A stretch of 39,135 nucleotides of DNA. Origin: Bacteroidota bacterium. GTDB taxonomy: Bacteria > Bacteroidota > Ignavibacteria > SZUA-365. This document shows, piece by piece, positions 1-8,388 of this stretch (position 1 is the first letter of the stretch; every line of letters starts with the position of its first letter). Below the pieces are notes generated by a model that ran no database searches, was not told the origin of the DNA, and worked only from the letters and a program-made list of their open reading frames with translations. The position numbers were made by a program, and so were the translations under genes. The stretch spans positions 1-39,135 of the forward strand of contig QKAF01000002.1 in the NCBI GenBank assembly GCA_003246455.1, written 5' to 3'.

Positions 1-63
1 GCCTGAAGGCTCATCCTCCAGGGAAAAGACAGCGACGAGCCTGACGGCTCATCCTCCAGGGAA
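1..63. repeat. Two copies of a short dispersed repeat
   Basis: Two 25-base copies, at 1-25 and 39-63, differ at one position and are spaced 38 bases apart. The shared core is GCCTGAAGGCTCATCCTCCA followed by GGGAA. Each copy contains a small inverted repeat (GCC, four bases, GGC), extended in the second copy to GAGCC/GGCTC. They lie directly 3' of the minus-strand glycoside hydrolase gene. Two more relatives occur at 28009-28098, again just 3' of a minus-strand gene, so this is a dispersed family and not a local duplication. The function is unknown; a role at transcript 3' ends is an inference. Confidence 0.75.
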
Positions 64-70
64 CGGATTT

Positions 71-1906
71 TCATTTCATGATGACATAGCCGAAGGGCGG
101 CAGCGTGACGTGCAGACTGTCGGCCTGTTTGCGCACCTCGGCGGAGGCGAGGAGGAGTTCGCCCGCGACGTCGTCGGGCACCGCGCAGGTGAAGCTCGAG
201 GATTTCGCCGTAAGATTCACGATGGTGAATACCGGCAGCGCTTCGTCGATGGTGCGCGTGAACGCGAACACCGCGGTGCTGTCGCCGATCGGGAGTATGT
301 GCATGTCACCGCGGCGCGCTGACGGTTCGGCTGCGCGTATGGCGTTGAGGCGCGTGTACAGAACGCGGAACGCCAGCGAATCCGCCGACCAGTCGATGGC
401 TTCCTTTTCGAACAATCCGAGCATTTTCTGGCTGCTGGTTTCCTGGCCGTTGTAGATCAGCGGCACCCCCGGAAGCATGTGCAGCAGCACCGCACAGGCA
501 CGGGATGCATCGGGGCCCAGCCAGAGAACAGGCGGAGCGTCCTGGAAAATCTTGTCATGGTTCGTGATGAATCGCAGATGCATGGCCCCGCGCGGGTAGC
601 GGTATTTTTCCCGCAGCAGCGTCGATGCGATCTGCGTCACAGACTCATCGCCGTGGATGATGGGGTACAGCATGTCATACGTGCTCCACGCGTACGTCAG
701 ATCGAACGCGTCGATGTGCAGTTCCGGACTCGCCCCTTCGGCGAGCATCATCACCGGTTTGACCTCGCGCAGCGCCGCGATGGCGTCGACCCAGAAATCG
801 TGCGGCACCAGTTCCGCCACGTCGCAGCGGAAGCCGTCGATTCCGATGTCGCGCACCCAGTACAGCATCATTTCTTTCATGTACGCGCGCAGGCCGGGTT
901 CGTCGTAATTGAGTGCCGCGACATCGTACCAGTCAGGGTTGGGCGGAATGATCTTTCCATCCGCATCCTTCACGTACCATTCCGGATGCTCGGTGATCAG
1001 CGGACTGTCCCATGCCGTATGATTCGCGACCAGGTCGATGATCAGGTGCATGCCCTGCACATGCGTCGCGGCGACGAGCGACTTGAAATCGTCGAGGGTG
1101 CCGAATTCGGGATTGATGCCGTAGTAGTCCTGCACGGAATACGGACTGCCGAGGCTGCCTTTCCGGTTTTTCATTCCGATCGGATGAATCGGCATGAGCC
1201 ACACCACGGTCACGCCCATGTCCCGCAATTCGGGCAGCCGCTGCTCCAGCGCGTTGAACGTCCCTTCCTTCGAAAACGCCCGCAGGTACACCTCGTACAC
1301 GACGGCGTCGCGCACCCAGTCCGCGCTTTCCACGGGTTTCATGCCGTAGTACGGACTGCGCATCAGCTCTTCCTCCTTCTCGTACGCCCGGAGCTCGACG
1401 CTGCCGATCAGTCCTCCCGGTCCCGCGAGATCCTCGATGCGCACAGCCAGCACGTTGTCGGAGGCCTTCACGATATCGGATACGTCGAAATAGAATCTCT
1501 GGTCGTACCCCCGGTGCGACCCGATCATCTTCCCGTTCAGCCAGATTTCGGCGTTGTCGTCCACCGCTTCGAAAATCAGCGCGTGTGACAGCGCCGTGTC
1601 TATCGAGGCGTCGAAGCGACGGAGATACCAGCCCAGGCCGTCATACGTGCTGAGCATGCGATGCAGGTCCCAGCTGCCCGGGACGCTGAGCGTATCCCAC
1701 GACGCGCTGTCCCCGCCCAGGTACCACTGCTGGTCCTTCCCGACGTCGTCGGGATCGGTACGGAACTGCCATTCTCCGTCGAGGTTGAGCGAGTAGCGAT
1801 CCAGGGCCATGTTGTCGGGATCCTTGAGTCTGCATGAAACAGCGGTGACGAGTGCGAGCGCGATCAGTGCGAAGGTGCGGGCGGTGCTGGGCAGCGGGCG
1901 AATCAT
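71..1906 (-). CDS. GH13 alpha-amylase-family lipoprotein with GH2-like N-terminal domain
   Basis: This is a 611-residue exported glycoside hydrolase. The N-terminus is a lipoprotein signal with a lipobox ending at Cys25 (AVSC), so it is probably membrane-anchored. Residues about 40-175 look like the jelly-roll sugar-binding domain of GH2 enzymes (LDGEWQF, LSVPGSWD, WLNGKMIGSH). Residues about 195-540 form a GH13 barrel: DLVANH at 291-296, nucleophile Asp362 in FRCDVA, acid Glu390 in LAEG, and Asp451 in NHD. A short beta domain follows. It should act on alpha-glucans or maltodextrins in the periplasm or at the cell surface; the exact substrate cannot be read. The start has GGAG eight bases upstream. 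It lies 33 bases after the nitroreductase gene, possibly in one transcript with it and phosphofructokinase. Confidence 0.9.
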   Translation of the reverse strand: MIRPLPSTARTFALIALALVTAVSCRLKDPDNMALDRYSLNLDGEWQFRTDPDDVGKDQQWYLGGDSASWDTLSVPGSWDLHRMLSTYDGLGWYLRRFDASIDTALSHALIFEAVDDNAEIWLNGKMIGSHRGYDQRFYFDVSDIVKASDNVLAVRIEDLAGPGGLIGSVELRAYEKEEELMRSPYYGMKPVESADWVRDAVVYEVYLRAFSKEGTFNALEQRLPELRDMGVTVVWLMPIHPIGMKNRKGSLGSPYSVQDYYGINPEFGTLDDFKSLVAATHVQGMHLIIDLVANHTAWDSPLITEHPEWYVKDADGKIIPPNPDWYDVAALNYDEPGLRAYMKEMMLYWVRDIGIDGFRCDVAELVPHDFWVDAIAALREVKPVMMLAEGASPELHIDAFDLTYAWSTYDMLYPIIHGDESVTQIASTLLREKYRYPRGAMHLRFITNHDKIFQDAPPVLWLGPDASRACAVLLHMLPGVPLIYNGQETSSQKMLGLFEKEAIDWSADSLAFRVLYTRLNAIRAAEPSARRGDMHILPIGDSTAVFAFTRTIDEALPVFTIVNLTAKSSSFTCAVPDDVAGELLLASAEVRKQADSLHVTLPPFGYVIMK

Positions 1907-1939
1907 TGTTCGTTCTCCGGGAAGCAGTGGTTTACGCGG

Positions 1940-2626
1940 TCAGTCGATGCGAATGAGAATGTCGGCGAGGTCTTTCTTCCCGATATCGGGAACCCGGGCA
2001 TCGCGCGCGGGATAGCCCACGGGCAGCAGCACGAACGGTTTTTCGCTGCGCGGCCGTCCGAGAATTTCGTTGAGGAATCCCATGGGATTCGGCGTATGCG
2101 TGAGCGTCGCAAGTCCGGCGTGATGCAGGGCGGCGATCAGGAATCCGACCGCGATGCCGACGGACTCGGTCACATAATAGTGTTTCGTTCGCAGCGGCGG
2201 ACCGCCGGGCGTGCCCGTGGCTTCCTCGTAGTTGATCTGAAACACGACGATCAGCCAGGGCGCGACATCGAGAAATTCCTTGTGCCAGTCCGTGCCCAGC
2301 GGTGCGAGCACATCCTTCCACTCCTGCGGAAAGCGGCTCTCGTAGTTCCGCCGCTCTTCCTCCTCCGCGGCGAGCCGGATGCGATGGCGGATATCGGGAT
2401 CCGAGACCGCGACAAATCGCCAGGGCTGCTGATTCGCGCCGGACGGCGCGCGTCCCGCCGCGCGGATGCAGGTTTCGATCAGGGAAAACGGAACGGGATC
2501 GGGGGCGAACTGCCGCACGGACCGCCGTGTTTTCATCTGCGTGAAAAACGCCTGTGCCCGCTCCTGCTGCTCGTCCGGCGTCAGCCGTTCGAATTGCAGG
2601 GGTATGAAATCGTGATTCGTATCCAC
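1940..2626 (-). CDS. Nitroreductase-fold flavoprotein, iodotyrosine-deiodinase-like
   Basis: This 228-residue FMN-dependent protein of the nitroreductase superfamily shows the phosphate/FMN-binding RRSVR (34-38) and PSGANQQPWRF (61-71). It resembles the iodotyrosine deiodinase branch more than the NfsA/NfsB type. The lid segment has Glu91, Tyr95 and Lys116, with the same spacing (-4 and +21 from the Tyr) as the Glu-Tyr-Lys triad that binds the amino-acid end of halotyrosines in vertebrate IYD. The C-terminal LLPVGYPARDARVPDIGKKDL also matches that branch. Predicted activity is reductive dehalogenation of halotyrosines or a related flavin reduction; substrate use is inferred. Start ATG has AAAGGAG about ten bases upstream. 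It sits between pfkA and the GH13 gene with no evident pathway link. Confidence 0.88.
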   Translation of the reverse strand: MDTNHDFIPLQFERLTPDEQQERAQAFFTQMKTRRSVRQFAPDPVPFSLIETCIRAAGRAPSGANQQPWRFVAVSDPDIRHRIRLAAEEEERRNYESRFPQEWKDVLAPLGTDWHKEFLDVAPWLIVVFQINYEEATGTPGGPPLRTKHYYVTESVGIAVGFLIAALHHAGLATLTHTPNPMGFLNEILGRPRSEKPFVLLPVGYPARDARVPDIGKKDLADILIRID

Positions 2627-2661
2627 TGTTCCGCTCCTTTCATGGTATCGCGGTTTCGCTC

Positions 2662-2676
2662 GCCTCCGGGGGAGGC
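2662..2676. other. GC-rich hairpin between pfk and nitroreductase genes
   Basis: The inverted repeat GCCTCC-GGG-GGAGGC lies in the 118-base gap between the phosphofructokinase stop and the nitroreductase start. On the transcribed (minus) strand it is not followed by a U-run, so it could be an intercistronic processing or partial-termination hairpin and not a full terminator. Confidence 0.35.
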
Positions 2677-2744
2677 CTTTCTGCAGTCATACCTGTCGGC
2701 GAACCGGGCTGCGCGCCGGTCCGCAGAGCCGGGGACCCGCATCC

Positions 2745-3914
2745 TCAGTCACCGAAGGTGATACCGAGGTCGCGGGCAGTGAGTATCGTATCGCAGTCCA
2801 GCGGGACGACCTTCATGCGTCTCGTCGCCTTCTTCAGCGGCACGTAGCGTACCGTCGGCGGATCGAGGGCGACCATGACGCCGTTCTGGCCTTCTTCGAG
2901 CGCCCGTATTGCCGCAGCCCCGAATCGCAGGGAGAGCAGTCGATCGAACGTGGTCGGCGATCCCCCGCGCTGCAGGTGACCGAGCACCACGTGGCGCGAC
3001 TCCTGTCCGGTTATTTCCTGCAGCTGTCTGGCGACGGTCTCGCCGATGCCGCCGAGACGCTCCGCCCGGCCGACCTCCCGTTCCAGCACGCTGCGCGAAC
3101 CGCCTTTCGGCTTGGCTCCCTCCGCGACGACGACGATGGAGAATTTCTTCCCCTGCCGAACCCTTTCCGCGGTCTTCCGCGCCACGATATCGATGTCATA
3201 CGGAATCTCCGGGATCAGGATGGCGTCGGCCGTTCCGGATACCCCGGCATTGAGCGCGATCCATCCGGCGTAGCGGCCCATCACTTCCACCACCATGATG
3301 CGCCGATGGGCTTCGGCCGTGGAATGCAGCCGGTCGAGACATTCCGTGGCGAACGACACCGCGCTGTCGAAGCCGAAGGTCGCGACAGTTTCGCTCAGGT
3401 CGTTGTCGATCGTCTTGGGAACGCCGACGATGCGCAGTCCCTTTTCGCACAGGGCGTTCGCGATGGACAGCGAACCGTCTCCGCCGATCGCCACGACGGC
3501 GTCGATTTTGTTTTTCCGGCAGGCGCGGACGATTTCTCCGCTGCGGTCGATGGTTTTGTAGCTGCCGTCCTTCTGGAGAACCGGGAATTCGAGCGGATTG
3601 CCCTTGTTGGTCGTGCCGAGGATCGTGCCGCCGAGATGCGTGATTCCCCGCACGGACGCCAGGTTCAGCGGAATCAGCCCGCCGTCGGGATATTCATCCG
3701 GCATCAGCAGCCCGTTGTATCCGTCCCGGATGCCGACCACCTCCCAGCCGCGGTGGACGGCGCCGATGGTCACCGCGCGGATGACCGCGTTGAGTCCGGG
3801 CGCGTCGCCTCCGCCGGTATTGATGGCGATACGGCGGATGCGCTTCCGTCCGCTTTTCGTACTCATGGGTGTCTTCGTCGTTGCGTCGGAATCGGATCGT
3901 GACCTGCGCGGCAT
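2745..3914 (-). CDS. pfkA: 6-phosphofructokinase (ATP-type by active-site residues)
   Basis: It catalyses phosphorylation of fructose 6-phosphate in glycolysis. From the chosen ATG (MPRRSR) it is 389 residues. GGGDAPGLN at 34-42 is the phosphate-binding start of the family; GGDGS at 144-148 and PKTIDND at 166-172 follow. The Gly at 147 corresponds to Gly104 of the E. coli enzyme (Asp in PPi-dependent enzymes), while Lys167 corresponds to position 124 (Gly in E. coli, Lys in PPi enzymes). This Gly/Lys mixture is known in a clade of ATP-dependent enzymes. The frame is open to an ATG at 4004, which would add 30 residues unlike the family; an ATG at 3866 is also possible. It is transcribed divergently from the antiporter gene. 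Confidence 0.93.
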   Translation of the reverse strand: MPRRSRSDSDATTKTPMSTKSGRKRIRRIAINTGGGDAPGLNAVIRAVTIGAVHRGWEVVGIRDGYNGLLMPDEYPDGGLIPLNLASVRGITHLGGTILGTTNKGNPLEFPVLQKDGSYKTIDRSGEIVRACRKNKIDAVVAIGGDGSLSIANALCEKGLRIVGVPKTIDNDLSETVATFGFDSAVSFATECLDRLHSTAEAHRRIMVVEVMGRYAGWIALNAGVSGTADAILIPEIPYDIDIVARKTAERVRQGKKFSIVVVAEGAKPKGGSRSVLEREVGRAERLGGIGETVARQLQEITGQESRHVVLGHLQRGGSPTTFDRLLSLRFGAAAIRALEEGQNGVMVALDPPTVRYVPLKKATRRMKVVPLDCDTILTARDLGITFGD

Positions 3915-4056
3915 GGGGATATTCTCGCGTTGCTGATACTTGTGGTGATTATCAAATCTAACCGTGCACGGCGTCGAACACAAACCGTGTTGTTTTTTAT
4001 CCATCCGCTCCGTATTAGTTTAGTAATTCTCAACTAATTGCGATCAGGGTACAGCC

Positions 4057-7000
4057 ATGAATGTTCCGATATTCTTCGCCCTCATGGGTGGCATCATCCT
4101 GCTCGGATTCCTGGCGAATCTGCTGTTCAAGTGGACCAAGATTCCGAGCGTCCTGATGCTGATGGGCATCGGCGTGTTTCTCGGTCCGGTCACCGGCTGG
4201 CTCGCGTCGGATGCCCTGCTGACCATCGCGCCCTACTTCGGGACCATGGCGCTGCTGATCATCCTTTTCGAAGGCGGACTCGAACTCGATATCCGTACCG
4301 TCGTGCGCCAGGCGCCCAAGGCCGCGGCGCTCGCCGTCGGCGTGTTCGTGGTCAGCGTCGTACTGGTGATGGCATTCGGCGTGTTCGTCATGGAACTCAG
4401 CACCCTCAACGCGCTGATCCTTGCCGCGGTGCTCGGGGCCACAAGTCCGGCCATCTGCATTCCGGTGGTCTCGGGACTCAGCGTACGCGACGAAATCAAA
4501 ACGATCGTCAAGCTCGAATCCGCCCTCGGCGACGTGCTGCTCATCGTCTCCGTCTTGCTGCTGGTGGACTTCCATGTCTCCGGGACGCAGGGCATCGGCA
4601 GCGTCCTGATGAGCTTCATCACGAGCTTCGGCGTCGCGCTGGTGATCGCCACGGTGACCGGCGCGCTCTGGTCGCGCCTGATCGCTTGGATGGGAAAGGA
4701 GCCGCTGGCATACATGCTCACGCTCGGCTTCATCTTCCTGCTGTACTTCATGGTGGAGGAACTGCATGGCAGCGCCGCGATCGCGGTTCTGATGTTCGGG
4801 CTCATCCTGGAAAACATGCAGGTGATGACCGATCGCATCGGACTCCGCCTGCGGCAGTTCTTCGGTATCGACATCAAATCCGAGAAGTTCATTCTCAACC
4901 AGTTCATCAAGAACATCACCGAGGAAATCTCCTTTCTTCTACGGACCTTCTTCTTCGTCTACCTCGGGATGCTCCTGGATTTCGACGAACTCACCTGGAC
5001 CATCGGGCTCTTCATTCTCGGCATGGCGCTGCTGCTGTTCATCGGCCGCCGCGTGCTGATGGTGGGCTTCCGCCGCATCGGACGCGAGTTCACCGAGGGA
5101 GAAATGCAGGCGATCATGGCCATGCTGCCGCGAGGACTGGCCACCGCGGTCATGGCGCTTCTCCCGTTCCAGACAGGTCAGATCCCCGGCACCGAACTGT
5201 TTCCGATGTACGCCTTCGGCGTGATCGTACTGACGAATCTCTACATGACCGGGAGCGTGATGTTCGCGGAACGACGCCTGAGGGCGGAGCGGGAGCGCAG
5301 CGAGCAGCCCCTGGCGGTCGGCTACGCGGGCAGCACCGCGGCGGGAGAAATCCTGTTCGAGGAGGCGCCAGCACCCCGGAGCGATGCGGAAGCGTTCACC
5401 CGTACCGACACCGAATCCGCGGCTGAAGCGGAAACGCGCGACGCCCAGGGCGGGGACAAATGGCACTGGCGTCCCGCCTACGACGAGCGTTACCCTCCCC
5501 ATGAATCGGCGCCGTTCGCCGATGCGGACGATCGCGAGCGGGAGCCGCAGCCGCAGACATTCACCGAGTGGATGGCGCGCCTGTTCGGGATCCACGACGG
5601 TGACCGGGAACGCGGCTATCTCGAAGCGTATCGATCCGCGCATATCACCGAACCCCTGTACTGGGTCCAGGTGCTGCTCGCAGCGGGAATCACGACGCTC
5701 GGCCTCATTCTCGATCAGAGCGCCATCATCATCGGCGGTGCAATGATCATGCCGATCATGTTCCCGGTGCTCGCGGCGGGGCTCTCCCTCGCTTCGGGAG
5801 ATCTCTACCTTTTAATCCGGATCTTCTTCAAGGCCGCGCTGACCGTGTTTATCGTCGGACTGATATCCGCGGTGCTTTCCGACTTCCTCCCGTTTGCCGA
5901 AGTGACGAAGGAAATCGCCGCGCGGACCCGTCCCACGGTCATCGATTTCCTGGTCGCCCTGTTCGCAGGCATGGCGGGCGCGGCAACACTGTCGCGGAGA
6001 AACCGCTTCGTGCAGTTCCTGCCCGCGGCAATCATCGCCATCACCCTGCTTCCGCCGATCGCCGTCATGGGATTCGGCATCGCGAACGGAGGGTCGCCGG
6101 AAATCATCAAGGGCGGGGCCCTGCTGTTCACTGCGAACTTCTTCGCCAACATTCTGGGCGCGATGCTGGTTTTCCTGCTCGTCGGCATGCCGAAGGCCGC
6201 GGGCCTGGATGCGGTCCGTCGCTGGAAGGAAAAGGAACTGTCGCACCCGGCGATCAGCTTCGTCTTCGAGAAACTGCGTCTGAGCCAGGTCGTCGGCCGC
6301 ACGGGATCGGTCCGGGCGCGATTCATCGTCATCGCCCTCTTCCTCCTGATCCTGCTCATCCCGCTGCAGACCGCGCTGAATCAGCTTTCGCTGGAACTGC
6401 GGGCCCGGCGGGCCATCACCGACATCGCACGCTCGTTCGACATCAAGCACCGGTCGAGTCTCATCAACAGTTCGTCCCGCATCGGCGAGAATATGATCGA
6501 GGTGAAGCTGCAGGTCGCGACCAACAGCTTCTTCACGTCTGCCGATATCGCACGCTTCGAAGAGCGCGTGACCGACCGCACCGGCGTTCCCACGCGGCTC
6601 GACCTCGTGCAGTCGCTCAGTGACATCGGCAAAGGCAGCACGGTCAGCGAACTGCTGTCGCCCGGCCCGACCGGCGGCGCGTTCGGTACACGGACCTTCT
6701 CCGAGGCGGTCGGAGACCTGCGTTTCCAGGCACAGAGCATCCTTCGCAGCATTCCGCTTTCGAGCCGCGTGGAGATTCTCAGCATGAACGCCGAACTGAC
6801 GCTCGATACGCTGAGTCCGGCCATCAATTTCATCTATCTCGCCGACGAGCCGCTGACGGAAGACGCGCGCGACATTCTCGGAACGCTGATCGCCGGACGA
6901 CTTTCCCTCCCCGCATCCAGCCTGCAGTTCAACTGGTTCTCCAACCGCTACGCGTTCGAGGTGTCCGGCGCGGCAAAGTTCACGCCCGCCGACCGTGTCC

Positions 7001-7284
7001 GGCTCCGCAATCTGAACAACCTGCTGATGCGTTACCCGCAGCTGGCGCTCACCCTGCAGTTCCCCGACGCTCCACGCGGCGCCTATCGATTCGAAACGCA
7101 GCTGGCGGAGCTGCGTGACGAACTGCCGGTGGCGAAAGACAGCACGCGCGTCGTGGTGCTGCGTGCCGAGTCACCGAAAGACAGCCTCGTGTGCCATCTG
7201 CGCGTAAAGGGTCTGCTGCCGGGCAGCAGGCCGGGAAAACCCAGCGCAATGCAGCCGGGCGACGACATGAATCGCACGAGATAA
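4057..7284 (+). CDS. Cation/proton antiporter (CPA family) fused to DUF389 membrane domain
   Basis: This 1075-residue inner-membrane protein has three parts. Residues about 1-410 are a sodium/proton-exchanger-type transporter with roughly a dozen hydrophobic segments; the usual ATDP-like motif appears as GATSPAI near residue 127. Residues about 410-510 are a charged, probably cytoplasmic linker. Residues about 521-690 match DUF389 (SAIIIGGAMIMPIMFPVLAAGLSLASGD and later PAAIIAITLLPPIAV), with several further membrane segments. Residues about 740-1075 form a soluble alpha/beta tail of unknown role. CPA transporters usually exchange Na+ or K+ for H+; DUF389 has no established function. The start has AGGG seven bases upstream. 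One uninterrupted frame covers both domains, so the fusion is read directly. It stands alone, divergent from pfk. Confidence 0.88.
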   Translation: MNVPIFFALMGGIILLGFLANLLFKWTKIPSVLMLMGIGVFLGPVTGWLASDALLTIAPYFGTMALLIILFEGGLELDIRTVVRQAPKAAALAVGVFVVSVVLVMAFGVFVMELSTLNALILAAVLGATSPAICIPVVSGLSVRDEIKTIVKLESALGDVLLIVSVLLLVDFHVSGTQGIGSVLMSFITSFGVALVIATVTGALWSRLIAWMGKEPLAYMLTLGFIFLLYFMVEELHGSAAIAVLMFGLILENMQVMTDRIGLRLRQFFGIDIKSEKFILNQFIKNITEEISFLLRTFFFVYLGMLLDFDELTWTIGLFILGMALLLFIGRRVLMVGFRRIGREFTEGEMQAIMAMLPRGLATAVMALLPFQTGQIPGTELFPMYAFGVIVLTNLYMTGSVMFAERRLRAERERSEQPLAVGYAGSTAAGEILFEEAPAPRSDAEAFTRTDTESAAEAETRDAQGGDKWHWRPAYDERYPPHESAPFADADDREREPQPQTFTEWMARLFGIHDGDRERGYLEAYRSAHITEPLYWVQVLLAAGITTLGLILDQSAIIIGGAMIMPIMFPVLAAGLSLASGDLYLLIRIFFKAALTVFIVGLISAVLSDFLPFAEVTKEIAARTRPTVIDFLVALFAGMAGAATLSRRNRFVQFLPAAIIAITLLPPIAVMGFGIANGGSPEIIKGGALLFTANFFANILGAMLVFLLVGMPKAAGLDAVRRWKEKELSHPAISFVFEKLRLSQVVGRTGSVRARFIVIALFLLILLIPLQTALNQLSLELRARRAITDIARSFDIKHRSSLINSSSRIGENMIEVKLQVATNSFFTSADIARFEERVTDRTGVPTRLDLVQSLSDIGKGSTVSELLSPGPTGGAFGTRTFSEAVGDLRFQAQSILRSIPLSSRVEILSMNAELTLDTLSPAINFIYLADEPLTEDARDILGTLIAGRLSLPASSLQFNWFSNRYAFEVSGAAKFTPADRVRLRNLNNLLMRYPQLALTLQFPDAPRGAYRFETQLAELRDELPVAKDSTRVVVLRAESPKDSLVCHLRVKGLLPGSRPGKPSAMQPGDDMNRTR

Positions 7285-7328
7285 CGCGTCGCGACGCGGT
7301 TGTGTCCCTGAATGCGGCCGTGCGTCTG

Positions 7329-7357
7329 TTGCGACTGCGGCGCCATTTGGCTACATT
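7329..7357 (+). promoter_or_regulatory. Promoter for the duplicated-domain protein gene
   Basis: TTGCGA at 7329-7334 and TACATT at 7352-7357 are separated by 17 bases, a good sigma-70-like arrangement. Transcription would start near 7364, about 38 bases before the ATG at 7402. The -10 resembles those seen before aconitase, tRNA-Arg and nrdJ in this window. Confidence 0.6.
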
Positions 7358-7401
7358 ACTGACTCACGAAAAATCCATTTCACTCTGGAAAAAACCGTCT
7401 T

Positions 7402-8193
7402 ATGGCAGATTACCAGAAACACCTGTACATGATCGTGTTTCCGATCAATGCGCTGGTCGCATCGCAGCTCGAACCGAATGCATTCGCCCAGCATTACACC
7501 ATCGGCAGCGCCCGCCACTTCCAGGGGAAGGTCATTTTCGCGGAGCTGGACATCAATTTCCGTGATCCGTATTTCATGATCGAGGAGTATCTCGAAAAGA
7601 CCGTCGCGCACGACGACGGCTCACCCAAGCGCACGAAGTTCATCTCTTCCTACCGTGTGCTCGAGCATGTTCCCTTCAGCGTGATCAAGAAACTCTACCT
7701 CGTCACGGTCAACGGCAAGGCGCTCGAATTGAGTCCGGGCCCCTACACCGCGGAAAACGTCCCGGGACTGATCCGGATTTTCCAGGAAGTCGCCCCCGTA
7801 CGCAACCTGATCGCCTCGCGGCTCGATCAGCGTTCTTTCGGCAAGTACATCACCATGGACACTGCGAAGGGCGCCTCAAAATTCTGTTTCACCCAGATCG
7901 ATCTGAACATCGAAGAATTTCTCGCGGAGAGCAAGCATCGCGAGGTCATCGTTTCGCCGATTCCTGACAGCAATCCGTACCGCCTGCTCGACTGTCTGCT
8001 GGAGCTGCAGCAGAATGCCGACAAGACGGTCAAGACCATCAGCCTGTCGTCGGTGCTGCACAGCATTTCATACCGCGTTCTGCGCCACGGATTCTGGTTC
8101 TTCGACAAGGATGACAACTCGCTGTTCTTCCCCATCCCCGACGTGCACGAACTGGAAACCACGCACTACGAATGGTGGAAAAACGCGCGCTAA
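7402..8193 (+). CDS. Unrecognised protein made of two copies of one domain
   Basis: This is a 263-residue soluble protein with no signal peptide or membrane segment that I do not recognise. It contains an internal duplication. Residues 20-52 (ASQLEPNAFAQHYTIG... ending AELDIN) align with residues 138-169 (ASRLDQRSFGKYITMD... ending TQIDLN) with one gap, and the motif SYRVLEH at 83-89 recurs as SYRVLRH at 223-229 in the same relative position. Each half is thus about 110-120 residues. It has its own promoter and a strong terminator behind it, so it is a single-gene unit. No Shine-Dalgarno is evident before the ATG. Context (antiporter on one side, aconitase on the other) gives no clue to the role, and I propose none. 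Confidence 0.8.
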   Translation: MADYQKHLYMIVFPINALVASQLEPNAFAQHYTIGSARHFQGKVIFAELDINFRDPYFMIEEYLEKTVAHDDGSPKRTKFISSYRVLEHVPFSVIKKLYLVTVNGKALELSPGPYTAENVPGLIRIFQEVAPVRNLIASRLDQRSFGKYITMDTAKGASKFCFTQIDLNIEEFLAESKHREVIVSPIPDSNPYRLLDCLLELQQNADKTVKTISLSSVLHSISYRVLRHGFWFFDKDDNSLFFPIPDVHELETTHYEWWKNAR

Positions 8194-8266
8194 GCGCGCA
8201 CCGGCGCGTGCACGAAACGAGCGCTTCGCACCCGCCGGCGCCGCCGTTGACATGATCTGTACTTCG

Positions 8267-8292
8267 AAGGACAGGCCCCGCGGCCTGTCCTT
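8267..8292 (+). terminator. Intrinsic terminator after the duplicated-domain gene
   Basis: A perfect 11-bp stem (AAGGACAGGCC/GGCCTGTCCTT) with a four-base loop CCGC is followed by a T-rich stretch (8291-8302). It lies 73 bases after the stop and before the aconitase promoter. Confidence 0.8.
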
Positions 8293-8347
8293 TCGCATTT
8301 TCTGCACGGACCGCCCCCGCCTTTCCACACATTTCCTCTCCGTTTTG

Positions 8348-8353
8348 TATATT
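8348..8353 (+). promoter_or_regulatory. Probable -10 element of the aconitase promoter
   Basis: TATATT lies 35 bases before the ATG. No good -35 hexamer is visible 16-19 bases upstream, so the promoter may need an activator or be of extended type. The identical hexamer is used before nrdJ and tRNA-Arg. Confidence 0.45.
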
Positions 8354-8388
8354 AGGGGACTTGCATTCTCAAAACGGAGACCAGAGCA

